The notes below the pieces were generated by a model. The model worked only from the letters and a program-made list of their open reading frames with translations. It did no database searches and had not been told where the DNA came from. From the NCBI RefSeq assembly GCF_004916905.1, contig NZ_SDLV01000020.1, positions 1 through 43,384 of the forward strand: a stretch of 43,384 nucleotides of DNA. Direction: 5' to 3'. This DNA comes from Chryseobacterium candidae (lineage in GTDB: Bacteria > Bacteroidota > Bacteroidia > Flavobacteriales > Weeksellaceae). The number at the start of each line of letters is the position of its first letter. Positions within the stretch are counted from its first letter, which is position 1. The translations under genes and the position numbers were made by a program. This document shows, piece by piece, positions 34,689 through 43,368 of the stretch.

Positions 34689-35108
34689 ATGATTTTTATG
34701 AAGAGGTTTTTATTAGCATTTTTTGGATTTATTTCCTTAAGTTTTTCTGCTCAGGAAAATAAAGGGTTTCAGTTATCAAGTCATATTCTTGATATTTCGC
34801 AGGGAAAACCTGCCGGAAGTGTGGTCATAGAACTGGAGAAATATAATGAAACAAACAGACAGTGGGTTTCTATAGGTAAAAAGCAAACTGATAATAATGG
34901 CAGGGTTTCAGATTTTTTACCGTATCAAAAAGCTGGTAACAACGGAAAATACAAACTTGTATTCTTCATAGAAGATTATTATAAACATAAAAATATAGAA
35001 AGCTTCTATCCGTCTATTGAGGTAATATTCCAGATAAAAGATAACGAGCATTATCATGTTCCAATCACATTATCACCATTTGGATATTCCACATACAGGG
35101 GAAGCTAA
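34689..35108 (+). CDS. uraH: Exported 5-hydroxyisourate hydrolase (transthyretin-related)
   Basis: HIUase hydrolyses 5-hydroxyisourate, the first product of urate oxidation, to OHCU. The 139-residue protein has all known active-site residues: His32 in LSSHILD, Arg72 in DNNGRV, His123 in YHVPITLSP, and the C-terminal YRGS (136-139) that defines enzymes as opposed to transthyretin hormone carriers. Unusually it starts with a Sec signal peptide (about 1-21, ending SFSAQ), so it acts in the periplasm; periplasmic HIUases are known from some Gram-negatives. Start 34689 or 34698 cannot be distinguished. It lies inside the SUF operon, 8 nt after sufB and 31 nt before sufC. No urate oxidase or OHCU decarboxylase is visible in the window. 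Confidence 0.9.
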   Translation: MIFMKRFLLAFFGFISLSFSAQENKGFQLSSHILDISQGKPAGSVVIELEKYNETNRQWVSIGKKQTDNNGRVSDFLPYQKAGNNGKYKLVFFIEDYYKHKNIESFYPSIEVIFQIKDNEHYHVPITLSPFGYSTYRGS

Positions 35109-35139
35109 TACAATTATAAAAAAGCAAAAGTTAGCAAGA

Positions 35140-35883
35140 ATGTTACAAATTAAAGACCTTCACGCCAAAATTGAAGATGGCGCAGAAATATTAAAAGGGA
35201 TTAATCTTGAAATAAAGCCGGGCGAAGTTCACGCAATCATGGGACCCAACGGAGCTGGTAAATCTACCCTTTCCTCTGTAATCGCTGGAAAAGAAGATTA
35301 TGAGGTAACTGGTGGAGAGATTCTTTTCGAAGGACAAGACATCAGTGAAGAAGCTCCAGAAGATAGAGCTCACAAAGGGATTTTCCTTTCTTTCCAGTAT
35401 CCAGTGGAAATTCCGGGAGTTTCTGTAACGAACTTTATCAAAGCTGCTTTGAACGAGACAAGAAAAGCAAACGGACTGGAAGAAATGCCGGCAAAAGAAA
35501 TGCTTGCATTAATCCGTGAAAAATCTGAAAAATTAGGAATCAAAAAAGATTTTCTTTCAAGATCATTGAACGAAGGATTCTCCGGAGGTGAAAAGAAAAG
35601 AAATGAAATTTTCCAGATGATGATGCTTAATCCTAAACTGGCTATTCTTGATGAAACTGACTCAGGATTGGATATTGACGCCTTAAGAATCGTGGCAGAT
35701 GGGGTAAATCACTTTAAAAATGAAGGGAATGCAGTTCTTTTGATTACGCACTATCAGAGATTGCTAAACTATATTCAGCCTGATTTTGTTCACGTTTTAG
35801 CAGATGGAAAAATCATCAAAACAGGAGATAAGTCTTTAGCATTAGAACTTGAAGAAAAAGGTTACGACTGGCTTTTAAATTAA
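35140..35883 (+). CDS. sufC: Fe-S cluster assembly ATPase SufC
   Basis: ABC-type ATPase of SufBC2D; drives the conformational change during cluster assembly. The 247-residue protein has Walker [10 protein letters not shown] (about residues 35-43), the signature [10 protein letters not shown], and Walker B with [14 protein letters not shown]. The start at 35140 ([14 protein letters not shown]) is the family start; the in-frame ATG at 35056 lies within the hydrolase gene and would add 28 unlike residues. It follows the hydrolase by 31 nt. Confidence 0.97.
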   Translation: MLQIKDLHAKIEDGAEILKGINLEIKPGEVHAIMGPNGAGKSTLSSVIAGKEDYEVTGGEILFEGQDISEEAPEDRAHKGIFLSFQYPVEIPGVSVTNFIKAALNETRKANGLEEMPAKEMLALIREKSEKLGIKKDFLSRSLNEGFSGGEKKRNEIFQMMMLNPKLAILDETDSGLDIDALRIVADGVNHFKNEGNAVLLITHYQRLLNYIQPDFVHVLADGKIIKTGDKSLALELEEKGYDWLLN

Positions 35884-36017
35884 GAAGGAAGTATAGTATT
35901 TCAGAGATTAAATGTATAGCGCCCATTTATGAAGTGCAGCAAAATATGAATCTCTAAAGTAAAATTTGGATTCCTATCACTCGGAATAACAATATTTTAG
36001 TTCAAAAAAAAGAAAAA
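35884..36017. other. sufC-sufD gap
   Basis: 134 nt with no open frame, clear terminator or consensus promoter. It has a mixed composition and could be a remnant of an earlier insertion. Confidence 0.3.
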
Positions 36018-37352
36018 ATGGTGCAAACCACAGATATACCAGTAATGGCATTAAAAGAACAAATTATAGAGAACCACAATGAATTTTTGGAGAGTCTTCG
36101 TCACAGATTTCTGGATGATGACAGAAAAATAGCACTTCAGAGATTTGCAAACCTTGGTTTTCCGACAAAAAAAGACGAAGAATATAAATATACCAATCTA
36201 AAGGAAATCACGGAAAAAAGCTACAACTTCTTTCCGAAAGAGAACCACAATATCACTAAAGAGCAGTTTGATGAACTGCACCTTGGAGAAGAAAATTTTG
36301 ATTGGATTGTTTTTGTAAACGGTAAACTTCACAAAGAACTTTCTAAAGTTTCTATTGAGAATGCAGAGTTCCTTTCATTCAATTATGCATTGAATGATGA
36401 CAAGCACAAAGAGGTTTTTGAACAATATTTCAATACTATTGCTTCCAAAGAACAGGCTTTTACGAACTTAAACCTTGCTTACTGCAAATACGGATTCTTC
36501 CTGAAAGTTCCTAAAAATGTAGTGATTGAAAAGCCAATACACGTTTTTTATATCTCTCAGAACCAGGAGGAAAATACATTCTACAATACCAGAAACCTTT
36601 TGATCGTAGAAGAAGGAGCCAAACTAGAGGTCATTGAAAGCCACCACAATTTTGACAGCACTTATGTATTAACCAACTCTGTAACAGAGATCTTTACATA
36701 CCCGAACGCAAAAGCAGACTGGCACAAACTTCAAAATGACAACAATACAACTTACCTGATTGATAATACGTTTGCAAGACAGGAAAAAGACAGTTTAACC
36801 ACCGTAAATACATTCTCTTTCGGAGGTAAACTGGTAAGAAATAACCTTGATTTTATTCATAATGGATCTAATGTCAATTCATTCATGAACGGAATCACCA
36901 TTATCGGGAAAGATCAGCTGGTAGACCACCATACGGCAGTTCACCATAACTTCCCGAACTGTGAAAGTTATCAGAACTACAAAGGAATCTTTGATGGGAA
37001 TGCTCACGGAGTTTTCAACGGAAAAGTTTTTGTAGACAAAATTGCTCAGAAGACCAACGCTTACCAACAGAATAACAACGTATTGCTAAGCGAAGGGGCA
37101 AGTATTGATACAAAACCTCAGTTAGAGATCTTTGCTGATGATGTAAAATGTTCTCACGGTTGTACAGTAGGCCAATTGAATGAAGATGCTTTATTCTATC
37201 TGAGAGCAAGAGGAATCTCTAAAAAAGAAGCACAGGCATTACTTTTATATGCTTTCGCTAATGATGCAATGCAAAACATTGATATAGAACCTCTAAAAGA
37301 TAAAATTTCAAAACTTTTAGCTGAGAAATTAGGAGTTGATATAGAATTTTAA
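36018..37352 (+). CDS. sufD: Fe-S cluster assembly protein SufD
   Basis: Scaffold partner of SufB, sharing the same beta-helix fold. The 444-residue protein shows FPTKKDEEYKYTNLKEI, a central beta-helix (VVIEKPIHVFYISQNQ, GAKLEVIESHHNFDSTYVLTN in part), HHTAVHHNFPNCESYQNYKG and the C-terminal CSHGCTVGQLNEDALFYLRARG. The first Met at 36018 sits behind a purine-rich stretch; Met10 (36045) would also give a typical start. It is last in the SUF operon and is followed by a bidirectional terminator. Confidence 0.96.
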   Translation: MVQTTDIPVMALKEQIIENHNEFLESLRHRFLDDDRKIALQRFANLGFPTKKDEEYKYTNLKEITEKSYNFFPKENHNITKEQFDELHLGEENFDWIVFVNGKLHKELSKVSIENAEFLSFNYALNDDKHKEVFEQYFNTIASKEQAFTNLNLAYCKYGFFLKVPKNVVIEKPIHVFYISQNQEENTFYNTRNLLIVEEGAKLEVIESHHNFDSTYVLTNSVTEIFTYPNAKADWHKLQNDNNTTYLIDNTFARQEKDSLTTVNTFSFGGKLVRNNLDFIHNGSNVNSFMNGITIIGKDQLVDHHTAVHHNFPNCESYQNYKGIFDGNAHGVFNGKVFVDKIAQKTNAYQQNNNVLLSEGASIDTKPQLEIFADDVKCSHGCTVGQLNEDALFYLRARGISKKEAQALLLYAFANDAMQNIDIEPLKDKISKLLAEKLGVDIEF

Positions 37353-37371
37353 AACTTATATATTGATACAC

Positions 37372-37400
37372 AAAAGCACTTCAAAATGAAGTGCTTTTTT
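37372..37400. terminator. terminator between sufD and DUF3078 gene A
   Basis: A 12-bp stem AAAAGCACTTCA (37372-37383) with TGAAGTGCTTTT (37387-37398) around AAA, then T on the plus side. It probably serves both convergent genes. Confidence 0.87.
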
Positions 37401-37424
37401 AATGTATTTCAGATTTTTTCTATC

Positions 37425-38348
37425 TTATTTTTTCAACCAGCTTTGGTTATCTTTATTTTCTGAACGCTTCTTACCGTTATCAAAATTGTAGGCCAAACCT
37501 ACTCCTAATGTCTGTTTCAACTGTGTTTTCCATATCTGGTTATGATCGTACAAAAGGTCAAGGGTAACGTTGGTAGAAATATATTTATTGATTTTCATAC
37601 TTAAAACTCCACTATACCCAAGAACAAGCCTGTCCGGATGATCAAGATAGTTGGAGAATACAGAAGCCGTATTCAGCAAGGTGATATTCTCCATAATCTT
37701 CAGCTTATACATAGCTGTTCCCAGAAAACCGAATTGGAAAAGAGAAGAATCTCCATCATTTTTAAGACCATAAGTTCCTGCTTTCTGAAGATCTTCGTCT
37801 AAAACAAAAGTCCATCTGGCATTCGCCGGGCGTAAAGTCACTGTAAAGTTGTCATTGGGACGATAAGTAACCCCAGCCCCTACGCTCAGGTATCCGGGAG
37901 CCATAAAATTGGAAATCTTTTTGGCATCAGGATTATTTCCATCTTCATATCCCGGTGCAAACTGAGTCTGAAGCCCAGCACCAGCTGAGAGATACCAATG
38001 CTTGGCAAATTCTCTACCATAGTTTGTAGATAGGTTAATAACATCCTGAGTCTTTCTTACTCCAGTTCCCTGCGTGTTATTTTGTCCGTAACCCAGGATA
38101 ATTATATTTTCCCAGAGATCTTTCCCTTTTTCATAGGTGAGGTTATAATTAACACCGGCAAGCCAGCCCACATTGTTGGCTCCCCCGCCTACCCAGTTTG
38201 AAAAGGCAGCCTGATTGAGCATTAAGGTATTTTGCCCCTGAATAGACCAGGCTTTAACGGTATCTGATGCCGGAGCATCTGTTTTAGTCTCTTGGGCAAG
38301 CGCTAAAGCACCAAGAGAAATAGAACTGATTAATAAAAGTTTTTTCAT
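37425..38348 (-). CDS. DUF3078 outer-membrane-like protein, copy A
   Basis: Exported beta-strand-rich protein of the DUF3078 family, function unknown. The 307 residues begin with a signal peptide (about 1-18) and contain QAAFSNWVGGGANNVGWLAG near residue 45-65, alternating aromatic strands, and a C-terminal barrel-like end. It is closely similar along its whole length to its neighbour copy B (for example NNVGWLAGVNY, ENIIILGYGQN, RFVLGYSG against RLVLAYGA). It has its own TAnnTTTG promoter. The pair points to a tandem duplication; an outer-membrane location is inference from strand pattern. Confidence 0.85.
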   Translation of the reverse strand: MKKLLLISSISLGALALAQETKTDAPASDTVKAWSIQGQNTLMLNQAAFSNWVGGGANNVGWLAGVNYNLTYEKGKDLWENIIILGYGQNNTQGTGVRKTQDVINLSTNYGREFAKHWYLSAGAGLQTQFAPGYEDGNNPDAKKISNFMAPGYLSVGAGVTYRPNDNFTVTLRPANARWTFVLDEDLQKAGTYGLKNDGDSSLFQFGFLGTAMYKLKIMENITLLNTASVFSNYLDHPDRLVLGYSGVLSMKINKYISTNVTLDLLYDHNQIWKTQLKQTLGVGLAYNFDNGKKRSENKDNQSWLKK

Positions 38349-38364
38349 AAATGACGATTTATTA

Positions 38365-38372
38365 CAAATGTA
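38365..38372 (-). promoter_or_regulatory. -7 promoter element of DUF3078 gene A
   Basis: Minus-strand TACATTTG fits TAnnTTTG, 17 nt before the start codon. Confidence 0.55.
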
Positions 38373-38523
38373 TAAATAATAATCTATGCCATTATAAAAT
38401 TCACTTTAAATTGAATTTAACATAATTTATTTAAAAACAGCAACGAACTGAAAATAAGACAATTAAATATAAATATTTTATCTCATAAACTTAAAGCAAC
38501 TTAAAATTACAGTATTGTAAAAA

Positions 38524-38554
38524 CAAAAAAAACACCTCATTTATGAAGTGCTTT
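38524..38554 (-). terminator. rho-independent terminator of DUF3078 gene B
   Basis: On the minus strand, CACTTCA pairs with TGAGGTG (one G-U pair) and is followed by a run of T. Its sequence resembles the terminator at 37372-37400 (shared CACTTCA), as expected if it was duplicated with the gene. The rest of the 38349-38579 gap holds only gene A's promoter and AT-rich DNA. Confidence 0.75.
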
Positions 38555-38579
38555 TCCTGTTTAAGTATTTTATTCTACA

Positions 38580-39506
38580 TCATTTTTTGATCCACCACTG
38601 GCTGTCTTTACGGTCGGAGCGTTTCACCCCATTATCCAGCGTATAAGCGAAACCGATTCCAAGAGTTTGTTTTAACTGCGTTTTTTCTATCTGATTATGA
38701 TCGTAGAGCAAATCTACTGTCACATTGGATGAGATATATTTGTTTACTTTCAGGTTCAGTAAAGCTCCATAAGCAAGAACCAATCTATCCGGACGGTCGA
38801 GGTAATTCGAGAAAACAGAAGCTGTATTGGTTAAGTAAATATCTTCCATTATTTTCAGTTTATATATTGCCGTTCCCAGGAAACCGAATTGCAGTAAGGA
38901 GGTATCACCGTCATTTTTTAACCCATAACTTCCAGCCGTCTGAAGATCTTTATCCAATACAAAAGTCCATCTGGCGTTGATAGGACGTAAAGTGACAGTC
39001 AGATCATCATTCGGTCTGTATGTGATACCCATACCGACATTCAGATAACCTGGCGTCATAAAATTTGATATTTTCTTCGCCTCAGGATTATTTCCATCTT
39101 CATACCCTGCTGCAAACTGTGACTGTAAACCAGCTCCTGAAGAGAAATACCAGCTTTTTGAAAACTTCCTCCCATAATTGGTAGAAACATTGATCACATC
39201 CTGGGTTTTTCTTATTCCTAACCCTTTTGTGTCATTCTGCCCATAACCCAGTATAATAATATTCTCCCAAAGATCTTTGTCTTTTTCATAGGTTATATTG
39301 TAATTGACACCGGCAAGCCATCCTACGTTGTTGGCACCACCTCCTACCCAGTTTGAAAAGGCAGCCTGGTTAATCATTAATGTATTTTTTCCCATTACTG
39401 ACCAGTATTTTACAGTGTCTGCAACTACGGAATCTTTTTTCAATTCTTCTTGTGCACTTGCATTTATTCCTATAAAACAGGAAAGAATCAATAAAAACTT
39501 CTTCAT
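38580..39506 (-). CDS. DUF3078 outer-membrane-like protein, copy B
   Basis: Paralogue of copy A. The 308 residues have a signal peptide (about 1-18, ending NASAQ), followed by the same QAAFSNWVGGGANNVGWLAG stretch and the same order of strands to a C-terminus that again ends in a Trp and two Lys (WWIKK against SWLKK). Function unknown. It has its own promoter and terminator, so the two copies can be expressed separately. Confidence 0.85.
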   Translation of the reverse strand: MKKFLLILSCFIGINASAQEELKKDSVVADTVKYWSVMGKNTLMINQAAFSNWVGGGANNVGWLAGVNYNITYEKDKDLWENIIILGYGQNDTKGLGIRKTQDVINVSTNYGRKFSKSWYFSSGAGLQSQFAAGYEDGNNPEAKKISNFMTPGYLNVGMGITYRPNDDLTVTLRPINARWTFVLDKDLQTAGSYGLKNDGDTSLLQFGFLGTAIYKLKIMEDIYLTNTASVFSNYLDRPDRLVLAYGALLNLKVNKYISSNVTVDLLYDHNQIEKTQLKQTLGIGFAYTLDNGVKRSDRKDSQWWIKK

Positions 39507-39527
39507 TACTCTAAATAATTTTCAATG

Positions 39528-39535
39528 CAAAAATA
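39528..39535 (-). promoter_or_regulatory. -7 promoter element of DUF3078 gene B
   Basis: Minus-strand TATTTTTG fits TAnnTTTG, 22 nt before the start codon. The rest of the gap to 39756 has no recognisable gene. Confidence 0.5.
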
Positions 39536-39756
39536 TTAATATAATTTTTTTTAAGGTAAATCTGGCTTTAAAAGAATCTGATTTCAATAAAGTTTAATCA
39601 CCTCATAACAAGATATTTCTATAAAATCAATGCCAAAATAATAAGTTCAACAGTTAAATTTAATACCTTTTGTCTTAAAATCAGCTCGGTAGAAACTTAT
39701 TCATCGCCAAATTTTCCGAAATTTATCATTGGCTTTTGATTTGACGTAAAATCCAC

Positions 39757-40524
39757 ATGTTCAAAAATGTAATTTCCAAAAGAGCGGTTATATACCCATT
39801 GCTAATGCTTTCAGCGATGTGGTTCGGATATTTTTTACAAATGCAGGGCTTTTTTCAAAGCTGTTTTGGAGCCATTATTCCTCTCTTGCCCGAGGGATTA
39901 TTTGGCATAGTTACATCTCCCCTCTTACATGGAAACATCGATCATATTATAGGAAACTCTATCCCGATAGCGGCACTTATGTTTTTATTATATCAGTTTT
40001 ACCCTGTGGTAGCCAATAAAGTTTTTATTATCGGCTGGCTGGCAACGGGGCTTTTGGTATGGCTGCTTCCTCCAATTGACATTCTCACTGGCGAATATAT
40101 GTACACTTGTACCATCGGAGCCAGCGGTGTGGTATATGTTCTTGCTTTTTTCCTTTTCTTCAGCGGGGTATTCAAATGGAATACAAAACTTCTTACTATT
40201 TCAATGCTTGTAGTGCTTTATTATGGCAGCTTGGTTTGGGGAATGCTTCCGGAAGAACTGTTTTATAATATGCAGGAACCGAGTAAAATTTCATGGCAGG
40301 CCCATCTTTCCGGAGCTGTAGTAGGCAGTATTATTGCGTTTGCTTTTAAAAACGTAGGAGAAAAGAAGAAAAAATTTATCTGGGAGTTTCCGAATTATTA
40401 TAGCGAAAAAGATGATAAATTGTGGCAGGAATATAAGGAAAATCATCCTGAGGATTTTATGGAACTTCCCTACAAGAAAAAAGATGATATCTGGGATCAT
40501 CTGGAGGAATTGAGAAAAAGATAA
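39757..40524 (+). CDS. Rhomboid family intramembrane serine protease
   Basis: Polytopic intramembrane protease. The 255-residue protein has about six helices. The catalytic dyad is seen as Ser123 in GASG and His183 in QAHLSGAVVG, and the HGNIDHIIGN motif (58-67) provides the conserved His and Asn of the L1/TM2 region. The C-terminal 60 residues are charged and cytosolic (KEKDDKLWQEYKENHPEDF). Substrate unknown. It lies 33 nt before dprA on the same strand, but no shared promoter is evident. Confidence 0.9.
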   Translation: MFKNVISKRAVIYPLLMLSAMWFGYFLQMQGFFQSCFGAIIPLLPEGLFGIVTSPLLHGNIDHIIGNSIPIAALMFLLYQFYPVVANKVFIIGWLATGLLVWLLPPIDILTGEYMYTCTIGASGVVYVLAFFLFFSGVFKWNTKLLTISMLVVLYYGSLVWGMLPEELFYNMQEPSKISWQAHLSGAVVGSIIAFAFKNVGEKKKKFIWEFPNYYSEKDDKLWQEYKENHPEDFMELPYKKKDDIWDHLEELRKR

Positions 40525-40557
40525 AACTTAATTTACTACATTTGAAGAAAAACACAC

Positions 40558-41667
40558 ATGATTTCCGAAGAATACTTATATTCAATCGCCCTTCGTGAGT
40601 GCAGCCAGATTGGCGACATTCATTTTCATAAGCTTGTCCGTACATTCGGAAGTGCTCAGGATGCCTGGAAAAGAGCAAAAAAAGAATATAAAAAACTGGA
40701 AGGAATAGGACAAAGAACGGTTTCAGACATTGGAAATAAGGCTCATTTGGAATTTGCAGAAGAAGAATTGGATTTTTGCGAAAAAAATAATATTCAAATA
40801 AGGCTCAGACACCTTCAAGAAACCCCATCCCTGCTTAATGAATGTAATGACGCACCGGCTATTCTTTATCAAAAAGGAAATATTGATGAGGCACAACCAA
40901 AAGTAAGTATTGTAGGAACCCGTAATATGACAACTTATGGGAAGCAGTTCATTGAAGACTTTTTTGAAGCAACACAATCTTCAGAATATACATCTGTAAG
41001 TGGTCTCGCTTTAGGCATCGACAAAGAAGTTCACGAACAGTCTATTCGTCACCGGAAACCTACCATTGCGGTTCTTGCACATGGTTTCAGGTATTTATAT
41101 CCGGCAAAAAACAGAAAACTTTCTGAAAAAATTTTACAGGAAGGAGGCGTATTAATAACAGAGTTCAGCTCTGCAAGAAAACCAGACCGGGAAAACTTCA
41201 TCCAAAGAAACAGAATTGTGGCAGGAATATCTCCGGCAACTATTGTAGTGGAAACCGGTTTTGGAGGAGGCTCTGTAAGCACAGCTGCCTTCGCTAATGA
41301 TTATAACCGTGATGTTTTTGCGCTGCCTGGAAAAATTACGGACAGCTGCAGTCAGGGATGTAATCAGTTGATATTCCATAATAAAGCAACAGCCATTTCT
41401 ACCTTAAAAGATCTTATCGGACTTCTCGGATTAAATGGTCCCAAAGAAAAAATGGAAGAGTTATTTCCTTATTGCGAGACTACTTTACAATTATCTGGCA
41501 ATCAAAACTTAATATATCAATCTATTAAAGACCAGCCTCAGATTTCATTAGATGATCTGGCCCAGAGAATTGATCTTGCCACTCACAAAATTTTACCAAT
41601 AATTTTGGAATTGGAACTTTTAGGGAAAGTAAAATCATTTTCCGGGAGACAATTCATCGCCATTTAA
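40558..41667 (+). CDS. dprA: DNA-processing protein DprA
   Basis: Loads RecA onto incoming single-stranded DNA during natural transformation; also called Smf. The 369-residue protein has an N-terminal helix-hairpin-helix-like region (GIGQRTVSDIG, about residues 50-62), a Rossmann-like core with VSIVGTRNMTTYGKQF, SGLALGIDKEVHE, VVETGFGGGSVSTAAFA and FALPGKITDSCSQGCNQLI, and a C-terminal winged-helix DML1-like domain from about residue 310. It is broadly conserved also in non-competent bacteria, so it does not itself show competence. Confidence 0.95.
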   Translation: MISEEYLYSIALRECSQIGDIHFHKLVRTFGSAQDAWKRAKKEYKKLEGIGQRTVSDIGNKAHLEFAEEELDFCEKNNIQIRLRHLQETPSLLNECNDAPAILYQKGNIDEAQPKVSIVGTRNMTTYGKQFIEDFFEATQSSEYTSVSGLALGIDKEVHEQSIRHRKPTIAVLAHGFRYLYPAKNRKLSEKILQEGGVLITEFSSARKPDRENFIQRNRIVAGISPATIVVETGFGGGSVSTAAFANDYNRDVFALPGKITDSCSQGCNQLIFHNKATAISTLKDLIGLLGLNGPKEKMEELFPYCETTLQLSGNQNLIYQSIKDQPQISLDDLAQRIDLATHKILPIILELELLGKVKSFSGRQFIAI

Positions 41668-41801
41668 GATTTAATGATTTCTTAATACTGCATTATTTCA
41701 CACATAACATTTCATTTTTAACAAAATTTGAACGCAAATTATTAATTTAATAATATTACGGAACATTATTATTTAATTTTTAACAATGTTAAAATATAGT
41801 G

Positions 41802-41831
41802 TTGTGAATCTTGAAAAAAAAATTAAATTTG
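41802..41831 (+). promoter_or_regulatory. promoter of gdhA
   Basis: TTG (41802-41804), 19-nt spacer, TAAATTTG (41824-41831), 26 nt before the start codon. A full consensus match in very AT-rich DNA. The rest of the 190-nt gap has no gene. Confidence 0.78.
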
Positions 41832-41857
41832 TTGACAATAATATTCAACCTTAATAT

Positions 41858-43216
41858 ATGGAACAATATAATATTGACCAGAAAATCCAAGAGTTTATTG
41901 CAAAAATTGAAGCAAAAAATCCTAACGAACCGGAATTTTTACAGGCTGTAAAAGAAGTTGCCGTAACCGTAATTCCATTCATTGCTACTAAAAAAGAATA
42001 TACCGGAATGAAGCTGCTTGAAAGAATGGCTGAAGCTGAAAGAATTATTATTTTCAGAGTTCCATGGGTTGATGACAAAGGAGAAATTCAGGTTAACAGA
42101 GGTTTCAGAATTCAAATGAACTCTGCTATTGGACCATACAAAGGAGGAATCCGTTTCCATCCTACTGTAAACTTATCCGTTCTTAAATTCTTAGCTTTTG
42201 AACAAGTATTCAAAAACTCTTTGACAACTCTTCCAATGGGAGGTGGTAAAGGAGGTTCAGATTTCGATCCACAAGGAAAATCTGATATGGAAGTAATGCG
42301 TTTCTGCCAGGCTTTCATGACAGAATTGTGCAAGCACATCGGTCCTGAAACAGATGTACCTGCGGGGGACATCGGTGTTGGAGCAAGAGAAATCGGATAT
42401 TTATTCGGACAGTATAAAAAAATCAGAAACGAGTTTACCGGAGTTCTTACAGGAAAAGGTCTTGCTTACGGAGGTTCATTAATCCGTCCTGAAGCTACAG
42501 GATACGGTGTAGTATACTTCGCAGAGCAGATGCTTAAAACGATCGGACAAAATTTCCAGGATAAAATTGTAACGGTATCAGGTTTCGGAAACGTAGCGTG
42601 GGGAGTGATCAAAAAAGCAACTGAATTAGGCGCTAAAGTAGTAACGATCTCTGGACCAGATGGATACATCTATGATAAAGATGGTATCAGCGGAGAAAAG
42701 ATCGATTATTTATTAGAGCTTAGATCTTCCGGAAACAACAGAGCGGAAGACTATGCTAAAAAATATCCTTCTGCTGAATTCCATGCTGGAAAACGTCCTT
42801 GGGATGTGAAGTGTGACGTTGCCTTCCCTTCTGCAACTCAAAACGAATTAGATCTAGATGATGCAAGAAAATTAGTTGAAAACGGATGTGTTTGTGTGAC
42901 TGAAGCTGCGAACATGCCTTCCACACTTGATGCTATCAACTATTTCTTAGATAATAAAGTATTATTCTCTCCTGGTAAAGCTTCCAACGCTGGAGGTGTT
43001 GCAACATCAGGATTAGAAATGACTCAGAACTCTATCCGTCTTAACTGGACTTCCGAAGAAGTTGATGCAAGATTAAAGGAAATCATGATCGGTATCCACA
43101 AAGCTTGTAGAGACTACGGAAAAGACGAAGACGGTTATGTAAACTATGTAAAAGGTGCAAATATTGCCGGCTTCGTAAAAGTAGCAGAAGCAATGTTGGC
43201 TCAAGGAGTTGTGTAA
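41858..43216 (+). CDS. gdhA: Glutamate dehydrogenase, NADP-type
   Basis: Cytosolic enzyme that aminates 2-oxoglutarate to glutamate; the hexameric short form of about 450 residues is usually NADP-specific. The 452-residue protein shows NRGFRIQMNSAIGPYKGGIRFHP in part, LPMGGGKGGSDFDPQGKSD (substrate lysine), PAGDIGVGAREIGYLFGQYK, the nucleotide fold VSGFGNVAWGV and the C-terminal SPGKASNAGGVATSGLEM. It is a single-gene unit with a strong promoter and two terminators after it. Confidence 0.96.
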   Translation: MEQYNIDQKIQEFIAKIEAKNPNEPEFLQAVKEVAVTVIPFIATKKEYTGMKLLERMAEAERIIIFRVPWVDDKGEIQVNRGFRIQMNSAIGPYKGGIRFHPTVNLSVLKFLAFEQVFKNSLTTLPMGGGKGGSDFDPQGKSDMEVMRFCQAFMTELCKHIGPETDVPAGDIGVGAREIGYLFGQYKKIRNEFTGVLTGKGLAYGGSLIRPEATGYGVVYFAEQMLKTIGQNFQDKIVTVSGFGNVAWGVIKKATELGAKVVTISGPDGYIYDKDGISGEKIDYLLELRSSGNNRAEDYAKKYPSAEFHAGKRPWDVKCDVAFPSATQNELDLDDARKLVENGCVCVTEAANMPSTLDAINYFLDNKVLFSPGKASNAGGVATSGLEMTQNSIRLNWTSEEVDARLKEIMIGIHKACRDYGKDEDGYVNYVKGANIAGFVKVAEAMLAQGVV

Positions 43217-43226
43217 CAAAAAAAAC

Positions 43227-43256
43227 AAAGGTTGGGAAAAACTCCCGACCTTTTTT
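43227..43256 (+). terminator. rho-independent terminator of gdhA
   Basis: An 11-bp stem AAAGGTTGGGA (43227-43237) with TCCCGACCTTT (43243-43253, one G-U pair), then T. Confidence 0.88.
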
Positions 43257-43306
43257 GATATAGCCTGTTCCCGGGATAATGGGAAAAAAGTAAAAAGTGA
43301 AAGGAG

Positions 43307-43337
43307 AAAGCGCTGCTATATGCAGCGCTTTTTTTAT
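43307..43337 (+). terminator. second tandem terminator
   Basis: Perfect 10-bp stem AAAGCGCTGC (43307-43316) with GCAGCGCTTT (43322-43331), then a T-run. No gene lies between it and the gdhA terminator. It precedes the IS-like end at 43343. Confidence 0.8.
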
Positions 43338-43342
43338 TTTTA

Positions 43343-43368
43343 TTGTCCCGTCCTAAAATAAGTTGACA
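43343..43368 (+). repeat. IS-like terminal inverted repeat, right window edge
   Basis: This 26-nt stretch matches the minus strand of 20-45 with four mismatches. It begins TTGTCCC and contains GTCCTAAAATAAGTTGACA. Immediately to the right, AAGTTGA (43360-43366) and TCAACTT (43374-43380) form a smaller inverted repeat. The sharing with the left edge suggests that the element continues to the right, beyond the window. Confidence 0.55.

Noticed and set aside
34689..35108. Transthyretin-like hormone-binding or structural role for the 139-residue protein
   Set aside because: The full HIUase catalytic set and the C-terminal YRGS are present, which indicates the enzyme.
40558..41667. A phage-defence or competence island around dprA
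   Set aside because: dprA is a widespread core gene and its neighbours (rhomboid protease, gdhA) show no defence or competence context.
20..43368. The whole window as one 43-kb composite transposon
   Set aside because: The ends match, but no transposase is inside and the content is core metabolism and respiration. Two outside elements flanking a contig is simpler.
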